DNA of 64,000 nucleotides from Candidatus Gastranaerophilales bacterium (GTDB lineage: Bacteria; Cyanobacteriota; Vampirovibrionia; Gastranaerophilales; Gastranaerophilaceae), in NCBI GenBank assembly GCA_944326475.1, contig CALVEC010000005.1:62001-126000 (forward strand). Direction: 5' to 3'. The notes under the pieces were generated by a model. That model was not told where the DNA came from, ran no database searches, and saw only the letters and a program-made list of their open reading frames with translations. Positions 18,815 to 27,672 of the stretch are shown one piece after another; positions within the stretch are counted from its first letter, which is position 1, and each line of letters opens with the position of its first letter. The translations under genes were made by a program, and so were the position numbers.

Positions 18815-18984
18815 TTGACTTATTTGAAAACCACACTTACAAAGAGGAAAGCAATTCTTATTTTTAAAACAACTTAAATAATATATAAGAGATAAATAAA
18901 AATCAAATAAAAAATAAATAATCGTTTAGATTAATATAATGGAACGGGAAAAGGTATTTTGAGGCTATAAAGCCTCTTTTTTTT
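18815..18984 (+). ncRNA. Candidate short plus-strand transcript (small RNA) with terminator
   Basis: The 356-bp gap between hydG and the gene at 19007 is very AT-rich and has no plausible gene. On the plus strand TTGACT (18815-18820) and TACAAA (18838-18843) lie 17 bp apart. A good intrinsic terminator follows at 18961-18984 (GAGGCT-ATAA-AGCCTC then eight T). Both flanking genes are on the minus strand, so the terminator has no protein-coding client. A transcript of about 135 bases is possible. The terminator is firm; the promoter and RNA are speculative. Confidence 0.3.
18961..18984 (+). terminator. Rho-independent terminator, plus strand
   Basis: Six-base-pair stem GAGGCT/AGCCTC with ATAA tetraloop followed by an uninterrupted run of eight T on the plus strand. 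The minus strand lacks a T-run, so it does not act for the flanking minus-strand genes. Confidence 0.7.
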
Positions 18985-19006
18985 GCTTAAAAAATGATGT
19001 ACAAAA

Positions 19007-19681
19007 TTAAATTTCTTTTTTTATTTCATTTTGCAGTCTGTTAGCCTGTGTTAACTGGTTAACAAGGAGTTTGTAACGCTGTTCGTTTTCCCCGAAAGGA
19101 GTATTTGATGTAATCAGTCCGTCCACGGATTTATTTATTCTGTCAAGCCTGTTAAGGGTTTCTTTAGTTCTTAAAAAGCCTGCAACAGGCGAAAATGCGT
19201 TTATTATTCCGGAATTTTTAATTAATGATTTAATTTTCAAAGCAATCTCTGATTTTACGGAACCCGGAAGCTGTTTTAAATTTACAAATTTTTGTTTTTT
19301 GTCAAATCCATTGGATTTATACTCCCGCTGCAGCTTTTCTAATTTTTTCTCCGCCATCAGCTTACGTATAAAAACATCCTTCGTTCGCATTGTATCCCGG
19401 AGAGTTTCCGCCAACTGCAACTCCTCAGTCAGAGTTGCTATTGTTTCTTCAGTTTTCTTAATTTCAGCTTGAAGCTTTAAAGCAGGGTCTTCAATTTTTT
19501 GCACGGAAGTTTCCTCAAAAAGCGACGAATCATAATCGTTAAGCCTTTTTTTAAAAGGAGAAACAGCAGGCATAACGCTATTTATCGGTGTAGTTTTATT
19601 TGCCGATAATAAAAAATTACCTGACATATTATTTTCCGAAAGAAATTTTTCTATGTTTTTCTTCTTTTCCAAATCATCCAT
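19007..19681 (-). CDS. Hypothetical coiled-coil protein
   Basis: Not recognised. The 224-residue product is hydrophilic, with a probable disordered N-terminus (~1-65), a coiled coil (~68-125, rich in Glu, Lys, Leu), a short hydrophobic stretch (GIINAFSPVAGFL) and a helical C-terminus. There is no signal peptide. It is the last gene after dacB (59-bp gap) and may be transcribed with it. The ATG has no Shine-Dalgarno sequence and lies in one arm of an 11-bp inverted repeat; an alternative start at 19627 (MSGNFLLS) has GGAAA upstream and would avoid this. Confidence 0.6.
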   Translation of the reverse strand: MDDLEKKKNIEKFLSENNMSGNFLLSANKTTPINSVMPAVSPFKKRLNDYDSSLFEETSVQKIEDPALKLQAEIKKTEETIATLTEELQLAETLRDTMRTKDVFIRKLMAEKKLEKLQREYKSNGFDKKQKFVNLKQLPGSVKSEIALKIKSLIKNSGIINAFSPVAGFLRTKETLNRLDRINKSVDGLITSNTPFGENEQRYKLLVNQLTQANRLQNEIKKEI

Positions 19682-19701
19682 AGAAATATTATGGATGATT
19701 T
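19671..19701 (-). promoter_or_regulatory. Perfect 11-bp inverted repeat covering a start codon
   Basis: Arms 19671-19681 and 19691-19701 (AAATCATCCAT/ATGGATGATTT) with a nine-base loop. On the minus-strand mRNA the ATG of the 224-residue gene is buried in the 3' arm. No T-run follows on that strand, so it is not a terminator for dacB; on the plus strand a short T-run follows. Confidence 0.45.
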
Positions 19702-19740
19702 TTTATCAAATGTTGCCCTGCATATTGCGTATTTTTGTAT

Positions 19741-21099
19741 TTATCTGTTATAAATCTCAGTAACTATAGCATCTTCAAGTTTTTTAGCCTCAACAGAATC
19801 TCCCGGATAATTTTGTATCAAAATAGCAAAACTGTATTTTTCATTTGATTTTGAATTGACATATCCGGTCAAAACGCTTACACCGCTAATTGTACCTGTT
19901 TTTGCACGGACAGACTGGCTTATATTAAGCATTCTGTCACTGAGCGTTCCCTCAACCGGCTTTGCCATTAATGCACCAAAATCTTCAAAATTGTCTCTTG
20001 AATAAATTTTGTTCAATGCAGAAGTCATCCAGTCAGCAGTAATTAAATCATTTCTGGAAGCGCCTCCGCCGTCAACTATGCTCGGTTTTGTTTTTGAGTC
20101 GACATCTTTGTAATAATTATTAAAAAAGTCGATACCTGCAGCAGTTGTGCCCTGTCCGTCAGTAAATTTTGCCCCCATTGTTTTAAGAATCATCTCTGTA
20201 TATAGATTATTGCTGTCTTTTAAAACCGTTGAAATCATTGTGTCTAGAGGTTTGCTGACATGTTCAAGTATAAGCTCTGTGTGCTCCTGCATCGGTGCAA
20301 CTTTTATAGCACCTTTCGGAGTAACCTTCGCAGATTTCAATGCTTCCTGCAGACAAGTTTTGAAATTTCTTTCCAGTTGATTTACCGGCAGTTGAATCGT
20401 CACAGGAGTTTTAATCGTACCTTTTAAGTAGGTCATATCGCTTTGAACCCACGGCTGACGAACAACCTGTATATCGTTTTTATCCCCGTTTTTCAGAAGA
20501 TTAACGAGGGTAAACTGATAGTTTGATTTATTTTTTATTTCCGGAAAAGCATTGTTTTTAGAAGGTTTTACGGAAATATTTATAATGTTTCCGTTTATTG
20601 TAAACGGAGAATATTTAGGCAAATATTTGCTGGTGTCATCGTCCCACATCCAGCCTGTGCCCCACTGAGCGCTGTCAAAAACAGTGGCATCAACAACAAC
20701 GTCCTTCACCTGAAATTTGTATTTTGACTGCAACTCTTTGAACAATTTCGTCAAATCAGCAGTTGTAAGCGTCGGATCTCCGCTGAGTTTGAGGTAAATG
20801 TTATTGTTTTTATCTTTAAAAAGCTGCGTACGATATTGAAAATCACCGCCAAGCTGGTCATAGGCAGCCGCCATCGTAAAAAGTTTCAGCGAGGATGCGG
20901 GATGGAGGTATTTGTTCTGGTTGTACTCATAGAGAGTTTTACCGTTTTTTGCATTTTTTATTGACACGGAAACCGTTGCTGTTTCATCCAGCGGCGATTT
21001 TTTTATGATTGACTCAAAGTCTTTAGCCATAACAGTTTGTACAGTAAAAAACGCAAACATAACAGCACAAATCGTAAACAGTTTTGTAAATTTATTCAT
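19741..21099 (-). CDS. dacB: D-alanyl-D-alanine carboxypeptidase/endopeptidase (PBP4, class C)
   Basis: A periplasmic low-molecular-weight penicillin-binding protein that trims or opens peptidoglycan cross-links. The 452 residues start with a signal peptide (cleavage likely after ~25, VMA). The serine-hydrolase motifs are all visible: Ser69-x-x-Lys72 (ASSLKLF), SxN near 298 (DSNNLYTEM) and KTG near 395 (RAKTGTISG). The long insert between the first two motifs is typical of PBP4. Its start overlaps the nitrilase stop by eight bases, so it is translated from the mtaB-nitrilase operon. Confidence 0.92.
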   Translation of the reverse strand: MNKFTKLFTICAVMFAFFTVQTVMAKDFESIIKKSPLDETATVSVSIKNAKNGKTLYEYNQNKYLHPASSLKLFTMAAAYDQLGGDFQYRTQLFKDKNNNIYLKLSGDPTLTTADLTKLFKELQSKYKFQVKDVVVDATVFDSAQWGTGWMWDDDTSKYLPKYSPFTINGNIINISVKPSKNNAFPEIKNKSNYQFTLVNLLKNGDKNDIQVVRQPWVQSDMTYLKGTIKTPVTIQLPVNQLERNFKTCLQEALKSAKVTPKGAIKVAPMQEHTELILEHVSKPLDTMISTVLKDSNNLYTEMILKTMGAKFTDGQGTTAAGIDFFNNYYKDVDSKTKPSIVDGGGASRNDLITADWMTSALNKIYSRDNFEDFGALMAKPVEGTLSDRMLNISQSVRAKTGTISGVSVLTGYVNSKSNEKYSFAILIQNYPGDSVEAKKLEDAIVTEIYNR

Positions 21100-21922
21100 A
21101 GAGCTTAATCTCCTTTACATTAAATGTCTCAAAATTCTGGTCTCTGCGGTCTTTTAAAAGAGGGAAATCTTCTCTTAATTTTTTTAGCCTGTCTAAATCA
21201 AGTTCAACTTCAAGGCATCCTTCCTCCTCTAAAAGTGTGTATTCAACATCGCCCCAGGCGTCAGCAACAAGCGAATGCCCGAGATTATACTCATTTTCTT
21301 TAATCTTCCCGCATTGATCTGCAACAACCATATAACATTGATTTTCAATTGCCCTTGCCCGATGCATTATCAGCCAGTGCTCAAGCTTGTTCCTGTTCCA
21401 GGCTGCGGAATTTATAAAAATTTCAGCACCGTGTTTCGAGTATTCACGGTATATTTCAGGATACCGGATGTCGTAACAAACACTCAACCCGATTTTTGCC
21501 CAACCTGTATCAACAAGCATGAGAATATTACCCGGAGTAACATACTTGTTTTCTTCAGAACCTTTGTGTGAAAAAAGGTGCATCTTATCATACAGCGCTC
21601 TGAGATTTCCGTACTTATCAATAACAGGGCACGTGTTTCTGTAATCGTTTTCAGAGACTTTTCTTATAAACGAACCGCCAAAAACTGTCGCCTGAAAATC
21701 AAGCGCAATCTGTTTTAAAAAATCCAGAGTTTCACTGTTTTCAAGAGTTTCAGCGTTTTGTTTAAAAGTTTCACAACACCAGCCGCAAGCCCATACCTCG
21801 GGAAAGGTTATAAAGTCAAAACGTTTTCCCTCAAAAGGGGCAAGCAGCCTTGAAACATTATCAATGGTTGCTTGTTTGTTACCGATTATAGCGCTGTTTT
21901 GAACAATTAATCCCTTTATCAT
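21092..21922 (-). CDS. Carbon-nitrogen hydrolase (Nit2/omega-amidase-like)
   Basis: A 276-residue nitrilase-superfamily amidase. The catalytic triad is readable: Glu in FPEVW (~41), Lys in YDKMHLF (~113) and Cys in SVCYDIRYPE (~148). HLF after the Lys and the RYPE after the Cys point to the Nit1/Nit2/YafV branch that deaminates alpha-keto acid amides or repairs deaminated metabolites; the exact substrate cannot be read from sequence. Its ATG overlaps the mtaB stop as ATGA and its stop overlaps dacB, so all three are tightly coupled. Confidence 0.88.
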   Translation of the reverse strand: MIKGLIVQNSAIIGNKQATIDNVSRLLAPFEGKRFDFITFPEVWACGWCCETFKQNAETLENSETLDFLKQIALDFQATVFGGSFIRKVSENDYRNTCPVIDKYGNLRALYDKMHLFSHKGSEENKYVTPGNILMLVDTGWAKIGLSVCYDIRYPEIYREYSKHGAEIFINSAAWNRNKLEHWLIMHRARAIENQCYMVVADQCGKIKENEYNLGHSLVADAWGDVEYTLLEEEGCLEVELDLDRLKKLREDFPLLKDRRDQNFETFNVKEIKLYE

Positions 21923-23220
21923 CCCTCTATTATATTACAAAATAAATTACCTGCCTCAAATTTAAGAATCTTAACGTTTTGAATTGTATTGCAAAGATTT
22001 TTGTCAGCAGAGTCCAATAGCACATTCAGATAATTTCTGGTAACCCCTTTTAAACATCCTGTTTTTTTATCAAGTCTTTTTTCTATGAGTATTTCAGCCG
22101 TTTGACCTATATTTTTTTCAATAAATCGCTCTGTTTTTTCACTGCCAAGTACATGCAAAATTTCTGCCCGTTGTTTTTTAACAGAAAGAGGCAGTTGCTC
22201 CTGCATTTGCGCTGCTTTTGTATTTTTCCTGATTGAATAGGGGAAAACATGTATTGCAGAAAGTTCTGCAGTCTTTAGGTTTTCAAATGTTTCATCAAAA
22301 TCACTCTCGCTCTCACCCGGAAATCCGACTATCACATCGCACCCGATAAACGGATTTTTAAACAATGAATTTAGTTTTTCTATAAGCTCCAAGCACATCT
22401 GCGCCGTATAATGCCTGTTCATTGCCTTTAGAGTCTTTGTATTCATAGATTGCAAAGACAGATGAAAATGCGGGCAAAATTTTTCAGACCGGGAAAGGAA
22501 ACAAAGCAGTTCATCCGTTATCTCCAGAGGATTAAGGGACCCGAGACGGTAACGAACAATATTGCTCTCCTCAATTGCCGCAAGCAAGTCTTTTAGATTC
22601 GGCGCCCCTGACAAATCCGCACCCCACTGCCCTATGTGTATTCCCGTTAATACAGCCTCTTTTATTCCCTGCCCGGTGTATATTGCAAGCTGACTTAAGA
22701 TATTTTCGACAGAATTACTTCTGCTTATGCCTCTGGCAAACGGGATTGTGCAATAAGTGCAATAATTATTACAGCCGTCTTGAATTTTTAAATATCCGCG
22801 TGTTTTTGAATACTCATGCACAAACTGATTGTTGAATTTTTTAATTGTAAAAATATCGCTGACAGAGCTTTCTTTTGCATTCAAAGCTTCCACAATACAA
22901 AATTTGTCATCATTCCCGAGGATAATATCAGCATATCTGAGCTTATCAAAATCTAAACCGCTTAGCTGTGCAACACAGCCGGTTAACACAGTCAAAACCT
23001 CCGGACAGTTAGTTTTTTCGTGCCTTAAAAGTCTCAAAGCATCAATATCAGCATTTTCCGTGACACTGCAAGAATTTAGAATATATATTTGCGCTTCATT
23101 GTGTTTATATGTCTGTTCATAACCAGCAGAGCAGAGCTTTTCTGCAATAACTGCGGATTCAAGCTGATTAGCTTTACAACCCAATGTCTTTATATAAAAT
23201 TTTCGCTTCTCAAAATTCAT
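21919..23220 (-). CDS. mtaB: tRNA t6A37 methylthiotransferase MtaB
   Basis: MtaB adds a methylthio group to t6A at position 37 of ANN-decoding tRNAs, using two [4Fe-4S] clusters. The 433-residue product has the N-terminal UPF0004 domain with its cysteines (LGCKANQLES, NSCSVTE, TGCVAQ), the radical SAM motif CNNYCTYCTIPFARG, and a C-terminal TRAM-like region. TLGCKANQ with a later IPFARG.SRS distinguishes MtaB from MiaB/RimO. The frame opens 12 codons earlier, but the chosen ATG at 23220 starts MNFEKRKFYIKTLGCK and fits the family; neither start has a good Shine-Dalgarno sequence. Confidence 0.93.
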   Translation of the reverse strand: MNFEKRKFYIKTLGCKANQLESAVIAEKLCSAGYEQTYKHNEAQIYILNSCSVTENADIDALRLLRHEKTNCPEVLTVLTGCVAQLSGLDFDKLRYADIILGNDDKFCIVEALNAKESSVSDIFTIKKFNNQFVHEYSKTRGYLKIQDGCNNYCTYCTIPFARGISRSNSVENILSQLAIYTGQGIKEAVLTGIHIGQWGADLSGAPNLKDLLAAIEESNIVRYRLGSLNPLEITDELLCFLSRSEKFCPHFHLSLQSMNTKTLKAMNRHYTAQMCLELIEKLNSLFKNPFIGCDVIVGFPGESESDFDETFENLKTAELSAIHVFPYSIRKNTKAAQMQEQLPLSVKKQRAEILHVLGSEKTERFIEKNIGQTAEILIEKRLDKKTGCLKGVTRNYLNVLLDSADKNLCNTIQNVKILKFEAGNLFCNIIEG

Positions 23221-23249
23221 GTAAAAAAAATTAACATAAAAATTAAAAG

Positions 23250-23278
23250 TTAACAAAAAATTTTTTTTGTAATATAAT
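23250..23278 (+). promoter_or_regulatory. Sigma-70 promoter for the 23303-25293 gene pair
   Basis: TTAACA (23250-23255), an exact 17-bp A/T-tract spacer, then a perfect TATAAT (23273-23278) on the plus strand, 24 bp before the ATG. The A5T8 tract in the spacer may bend the DNA. Confidence 0.65.
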
Positions 23279-23302
23279 GGTCATGTAGGGAACAAAAACG
23301 GC

Positions 23303-24112
23303 ATGATCATTTCAAAAATTCAAAAAAACGATTTACTGAATGCACCGCAGCAAAAAACTGCCGGGTTTGGTCACAGCCGTAAGAAGTCAGAAAAACACCG
23401 TTCGTCTGATGAAATGTTTGCAAATATGTCAGACCTCGATTTATACAGAACTGCATCTGTATTACCTAATGAAAGATATAGAAAAGTTAAAAATAATGCT
23501 GCCGGCACTTTGTTTGTCGGCATTCCTGTGTTAGACACACTGGCTGCAGGTATAGTTCAAAAAGGCGGACTTGCTTCAAAATCAAAAGAAATGATTAAAC
23601 GAGCAGGAATCTGGGGCGCAGTTTTCAGCGCCGCAGCCGGACTTGTATTACTGAAACACAAGGTAAACAAAGAATCCGCCGCGCTTAACAATATTGACAG
23701 AAACCATCCCGTGCTAAGAACCTGTATGGATATGACATTTGCAGCAGGTGTTTTGCTCACGGCATCTGCTCTTGCTCAAAAAGCAGGCAGTTTTATTAAC
23801 AAAAACTACGGCAAAACTATTGAAAAGATTAAAGCACCCATCAGAAATTTTGTGAATAATTCTAAAATTAACAAACGAATTGTTACCCCGTTGGATAATG
23901 CACTCACCAAAGCGGCAAAAGGCAACCGTGCACCGCTTAATATTGCTGCTGCATACACTGCACCGGTTTTACTTGCCGGACTTGTTACACGTCTTTTTGC
24001 AGAAGACAGCAGCAGACAGATTAATATAAAAACTAACTATCAAACATTAAAAAATCTCCAGACGCTTGTTAGAAATTCTGCAGACAAATCGGACAAAGCT
24101 GAGACTGTTTAA
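23303..24112 (+). CDS. Hypothetical membrane-associated protein
   Basis: Not recognised. The 269 residues begin with a polar N-terminus carrying an AGFG motif at ~21-24. At least three hydrophobic segments follow: ~67-87, ~100-118 and ~143-160, plus a fourth near 214-233. There is no cleavable signal peptide. An AGGGA sequence lies ten bases before the ATG and a strong promoter at 23250. It is followed after five bases by folP, so the two are probably co-transcribed, though no functional link is evident. It resembles in style the hypotheticals at 46982, 47661 and 57121. Confidence 0.65.
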   Translation: MIISKIQKNDLLNAPQQKTAGFGHSRKKSEKHRSSDEMFANMSDLDLYRTASVLPNERYRKVKNNAAGTLFVGIPVLDTLAAGIVQKGGLASKSKEMIKRAGIWGAVFSAAAGLVLLKHKVNKESAALNNIDRNHPVLRTCMDMTFAAGVLLTASALAQKAGSFINKNYGKTIEKIKAPIRNFVNNSKINKRIVTPLDNALTKAAKGNRAPLNIAAAYTAPVLLAGLVTRLFAEDSSRQINIKTNYQTLKNLQTLVRNSADKSDKAETV

Positions 24113-24117
24113 ACATT

Positions 24118-25293
24118 ATGAGTGTTTTTAAATTAAATTTTATAGCTCCCTCTACAGAAGACTTTAAGAAAATTGGAGTGGATAAGGCTTATGTTGATTT
24201 TGCAATCAAGCAGCACGAGTTTCGTACAGTTAAAATTTCCGACCTCTCCTGTGCCCAGGCTAATATACTAAAACAAACAGCAATCGCTTGCGGCACGGAC
24301 TGTGCAGTACACAGAGAAACAATTACCGGCAAAATTGAAAAAACAGACTGCATTCTCTCAGGCACAATGAGAGAATTTGAAAAAATCTGCGAAAAACTCT
24401 CAGGACAGCCGTTGAAATTAAAAATTCTGGCAGAGGAAATTAAAAGATTTGTGCTTGAACCACCAGGTGTTTTTTTTATTAATAAAAAACGTTTTGAACG
24501 CTCAAAATGTTATATAATGGGTATTTTAAATATAACACCGGATTCTTTTTCAGACGGAGGAAAGTATTTTGATAAAGAAAAAGCACTAAAACACGCAGAC
24601 GAACTCATCCAAGACGGCGCCGACATACTTGACATCGGCGGAGAATCAACAAGACCTTACGCTGAGCCAGTGACTGCAGATGAAGAAATTGAAAGAGTTT
24701 TGCCTGTTATTATAGCAATAAGGGCAAAATACCCGCATTTTCCGCTAAGTATCGACACAAGAAATGCAAAAACCGCGAAAGAAGCGATTAAAGCAGGAGC
24801 CGATATTGTAAACGACGTATCAGCAGGACTATGGGACGGAGATATGTTTAAAACCTGCGCGGAGCTTGGAGTTCCGATAATTTTGAATCACTCGCAGGGA
24901 ACACCTGAAAACATGCAGGACAATCCCTTGTATGAAAATTGCACGGAGGAAGTATTTGAAAGTCTGATTACACAGGCGAAAAAAGCGGAAAACGCAGGAA
25001 TCGGACTTATAATAATCGATCCCGGATTGGGATTCGGCAAGACAAAAGAACAAAATTGGGAAATTATTAAAAACATAAAGCGGTTTGTTACTCCTAAATA
25101 CCCGCTTCTGGTCGGTCATTCCAGAAAAACATTCTTGAAAGAAACCTTTAATACTGAAGATATAGATGAATTAGATAATGCAACCGCTGTTGTTTCCGGC
25201 AGACTTGCGCAAAACGGTGTGAATATTATACGCGTACACAATGTAAAAGCACATAAAGCCTTAAAATATTTACAAAATAATTTTTCAGACTAA
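24118..25293 (+). CDS. folP: Dihydropteroate synthase
   Basis: FolP condenses p-aminobenzoate with hydroxymethyl-dihydropterin diphosphate in folate synthesis. The TIM-barrel catalytic part starts near residue 130: GILNITPDSFSDGGKYFD (diphosphate loop), DIGGESTRP, IDTRNAKTAKEAIKAGA, NDVSAG, DPGLGFGKT and GHSRKTF. The first ~125 residues are an extra N-terminal domain without recognisable motif; a comparable extension occurs in some DHPS proteins of anaerobes. Its 3' end overlaps the convergent asparaginase gene by nine bases. Other folate genes are not in the window. Confidence 0.95.
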   Translation: MSVFKLNFIAPSTEDFKKIGVDKAYVDFAIKQHEFRTVKISDLSCAQANILKQTAIACGTDCAVHRETITGKIEKTDCILSGTMREFEKICEKLSGQPLKLKILAEEIKRFVLEPPGVFFINKKRFERSKCYIMGILNITPDSFSDGGKYFDKEKALKHADELIQDGADILDIGGESTRPYAEPVTADEEIERVLPVIIAIRAKYPHFPLSIDTRNAKTAKEAIKAGADIVNDVSAGLWDGDMFKTCAELGVPIILNHSQGTPENMQDNPLYENCTEEVFESLITQAKKAENAGIGLIIIDPGLGFGKTKEQNWEIIKNIKRFVTPKYPLLVGHSRKTFLKETFNTEDIDELDNATAVVSGRLAQNGVNIIRVHNVKAHKALKYLQNNFSD

Positions 25294-26256
25294 AAACTGG
25301 GGAACAAACTCACCCACATACTCCCCGCTTTCCGTCAGTACCGTTTTAGGATAGATATTAATAAGTTTGTCAATTTCAGTTTTATCAGCCCAGCCCAGCT
25401 GCCTCAACAACTCTATAGCTATTAAAATTCTTGCATTCATATTTGCATCAAGAACTTTTATAACAACAGATTCTTCTGTGGCAGTATTAACCATGCACAA
25501 AAGACCGCCTGCACCGGCTTTTGCTGCAATATTTCCGGTGTTTGCAATTATGTCAGTGTCCTGTCTGTCATATCCCCCGACCATATAAGGATTTTCAAGC
25601 ATTGCATTTTTTATATCAATATATTTTTCCGAGCAAAACAGATTCAAAAAACCAATCGCCTGTTCTTCAAGCGGTAATGCCCAATTTGGCGCACCACATC
25701 CGTCTCTTGTCGCCGGAAGCTCAGAGTCAGTCTCGCATAACTCCTGTATTCGCCTATAAATCAATTTTTGCAAAGGATGGTCAAAATCAAGATAGGTATC
25801 AACATCCCAGCCGTTTTGCCCGCACAAAAGGAGCATTAATGTATGTTTGCCCGAACAGTTATTGTGAAGCGGAGAGTAGGTTGTAAATTTTTTCTGTTCA
25901 TCTTTGTTCAACGGCGGAACAGCAGGACACTTGAGATTCTCCTCGGTTAAACCTGCTCTATTCAAAAGTCCTCTTAAAAGTTCAAGATGAACAGGTTCTC
26001 CGGTATGCGACCCGCAACACAGAGCAATTTCCTTTTCTGACATTGAGTAATATTTTTTTGTATCAAAATCAGCAATCAGTGATGCCTGCATAGGTTTTGC
26101 GCAGGAGCGTTGAAAAAACGGATAGCGATTAGGATTACCGATTGTTTTTATATTTTTGTACCTGTCGCACAACACGACAAAACCTGAATATTCAAGCTCG
26201 GTTAATCCGTTTCTTGTCTGTGTTAAAAGTACTTCGGGATAATAATTTATCTGCAT
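25285..26256 (-). CDS. Asparaginase (Asparaginase_II / PF06089 family)
   Basis: This 323-residue cytoplasmic protein belongs to the 'L-asparaginase II' family that is unrelated to the E. coli AnsA/AnsB fold. Diagnostic segments are RSCAKPMQASL (~50), CCGSHTGEPVH (~80), YSPLHNNCSGKHTLML (~127) and RDGCGAPNWALPL (~184). It probably hydrolyses asparagine to aspartate and ammonia; biochemical data for this family are sparse, so the substrate is an annotation by family. Its ATG overlaps the upstream gene's stop (TAATG), indicating one operon with the 26256-27023 gene. Confidence 0.88.
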   Translation of the reverse strand: MQINYYPEVLLTQTRNGLTELEYSGFVVLCDRYKNIKTIGNPNRYPFFQRSCAKPMQASLIADFDTKKYYSMSEKEIALCCGSHTGEPVHLELLRGLLNRAGLTEENLKCPAVPPLNKDEQKKFTTYSPLHNNCSGKHTLMLLLCGQNGWDVDTYLDFDHPLQKLIYRRIQELCETDSELPATRDGCGAPNWALPLEEQAIGFLNLFCSEKYIDIKNAMLENPYMVGGYDRQDTDIIANTGNIAAKAGAGGLLCMVNTATEESVVIKVLDANMNARILIAIELLRQLGWADKTEIDKLINIYPKTVLTESGEYVGEFVPQFLV

Positions 26257-27023
26257 TATTTGTTCTTATTCTGCAGGTTAAATACTGCTCTCAACTTATC
26301 TTTCAAAATCTGATTTTCTTGTGCATATCTTTGAAGTTGCATCTTCATCTGCTGCATTTCAATATTCATCCTGCTTTGTGCAGTATCGTCGCTTTGTCCG
26401 GATGACGGACCTGCTGCAGCACCGCCAAAAACGAACCTTCTTTTGCTGTCGTCTTTTATAAGAATAATTTTAGCAATTGCTTCTTTGGTTAAAAAGCCCT
26501 GCTCAATCAAAACCTCTCCGATAGGCACTGTTTTTCCGGAAGAAGCATTCAGCTCCTTCTGGCGTCTCATTGCAGTGTCAAGCTGCACAACATCAATAAG
26601 TCTTGCCCTCTTTGCGTATTCGCCAAGTCTTATTTCTCCGCTCATATAGTATATAGAAGCGCTTACCGCATCATTTACCGGCGGTTTTATGTATTCCAGT
26701 TTTATTGCTTCACTTAAAAGTTTTGAAACATCTTCAAGCGTCATAAAATTGTCTATTGCTATATCCACAATGCGCTTTTTTACAAAAGTAGACTGTAATA
26801 ATTTATACATATTAGGCTCATGACCGCGCTCATGCGTATCAAACTCTTTTTTGCCCTTAAACGTAAGCTCCGGCACATACAAAGTATACATGTCATCGGT
26901 TTTTACATCAGCTTTGAAATCCAACTTTTCTTCAAAAGAGCTTAACAAATCGATAAAAAGCGCTTCCTGAACCCAAAACGGGGCACTCAATATTGTTTCA
27001 ACAAGATTTTTATAACTTCCCAC
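26256..27023 (-). CDS. Hypothetical protein with GspE-N/MshEN-like helical motif
   Basis: Function unknown, 255 residues. The centre (~130-198) carries two copies of the LGE..-x-x-L..-x-Q helical pattern (EIRLGEYAKRARLIDVVQL, then PIGEVLIEQGFLTKEAIAK) seen in the N-terminal domain of type II secretion/pilus ATPases, where MshEN forms can bind c-di-GMP. A C-terminal coiled coil (~215-245) follows. There is no ATPase domain. The start is GTG, supported by AAGGTG five bases upstream. It is translationally coupled to the asparaginase gene. Confidence 0.6.
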   Translation of the reverse strand: MGSYKNLVETILSAPFWVQEALFIDLLSSFEEKLDFKADVKTDDMYTLYVPELTFKGKKEFDTHERGHEPNMYKLLQSTFVKKRIVDIAIDNFMTLEDVSKLLSEAIKLEYIKPPVNDAVSASIYYMSGEIRLGEYAKRARLIDVVQLDTAMRRQKELNASSGKTVPIGEVLIEQGFLTKEAIAKIILIKDDSKRRFVFGGAAAGPSSGQSDDTAQSRMNIEMQQMKMQLQRYAQENQILKDKLRAVFNLQNKNK

Positions 27024-27032
27024 AATAACACC

Positions 27033-27061
27033 TTAAATATACTATCTACCTGTGTTATAAT
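27033..27061 (+). promoter_or_regulatory. Extended -10 promoter for the 27104 gene
   Basis: TATAAT (27056-27061) preceded by TGT (extended -10) with a weak TTAAAT -35 at exactly 17 bp. It lies 43 bp before the ATG in the divergent gap. Confidence 0.5.
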
Positions 27062-27103
27062 ATCATAAATAATGGCACTAAAAATACTATAAAGGGATGA
27101 AAT

Positions 27104-27550
27104 ATGGGCATAGACGGTTTTTCGATGGCAAATTTAACTGGGGTAAACAGAAACATGAGCTCTCAGCAAATGGCAAACGAAGCAGATGCCGTCGCAAGAC
27201 AGGCTACAGAGAATGAAATTGCCGACGTTGACGGTATTTCAAAAAAGCAAAAAGCAGGAAGAAAAGATCCGGACGCAGCTTTTAACGGAAGAATGGTGCT
27301 TATAAAAGACGAAGAACAAAACAAAGAAGAAGAACAAGAACAGGAAGAACCGCCTAAAAAAGCAGAAAAAAAAGAAAAAGAACCATCAGATGAAGATATA
27401 TCAAAATATCATTTCAGATTTAACAGCGAAGGTATGATAGAAATATGCGAAGGTGATAAAGTAGTCGGCACAATATCTCCGGAAGCAGCCGCACGTGCAC
27501 TTACAAATATTCAGGATTTTTCAGGCGGAATTGTAAATAAAAAAATCTAA
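27104..27550 (+). CDS. Hypothetical charged protein
   Basis: Not recognised. The 148 residues have a polar N-terminus, a strongly charged Glu/Lys linker (~92-118, long E/K runs) and a small C-terminal domain (~122-148: YHFRFNSEGMIEICEG, then DKVVGTISPEAAARAL) that looks like a folded beta-alpha module. No signal peptide or membrane segment. AAAGGGATGA precedes the ATG. The 192 bp between it and gatC contain no gene. Confidence 0.6.
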   Translation: MGIDGFSMANLTGVNRNMSSQQMANEADAVARQATENEIADVDGISKKQKAGRKDPDAAFNGRMVLIKDEEQNKEEEQEQEEPPKKAEKKEKEPSDEDISKYHFRFNSEGMIEICEGDKVVGTISPEAAARALTNIQDFSGGIVNKKI

Positions 27551-27672
27551 AATAGCAGATAAGAGACCAACCGGTGCCGCAGTTGACGTTTTGTTGCCGC
27601 TTATCACGAATTTTCCCGTGCAAAATTACAATAAAATCGCTCGCTGAATGAAAAGTCATAATTTGTAACGAA

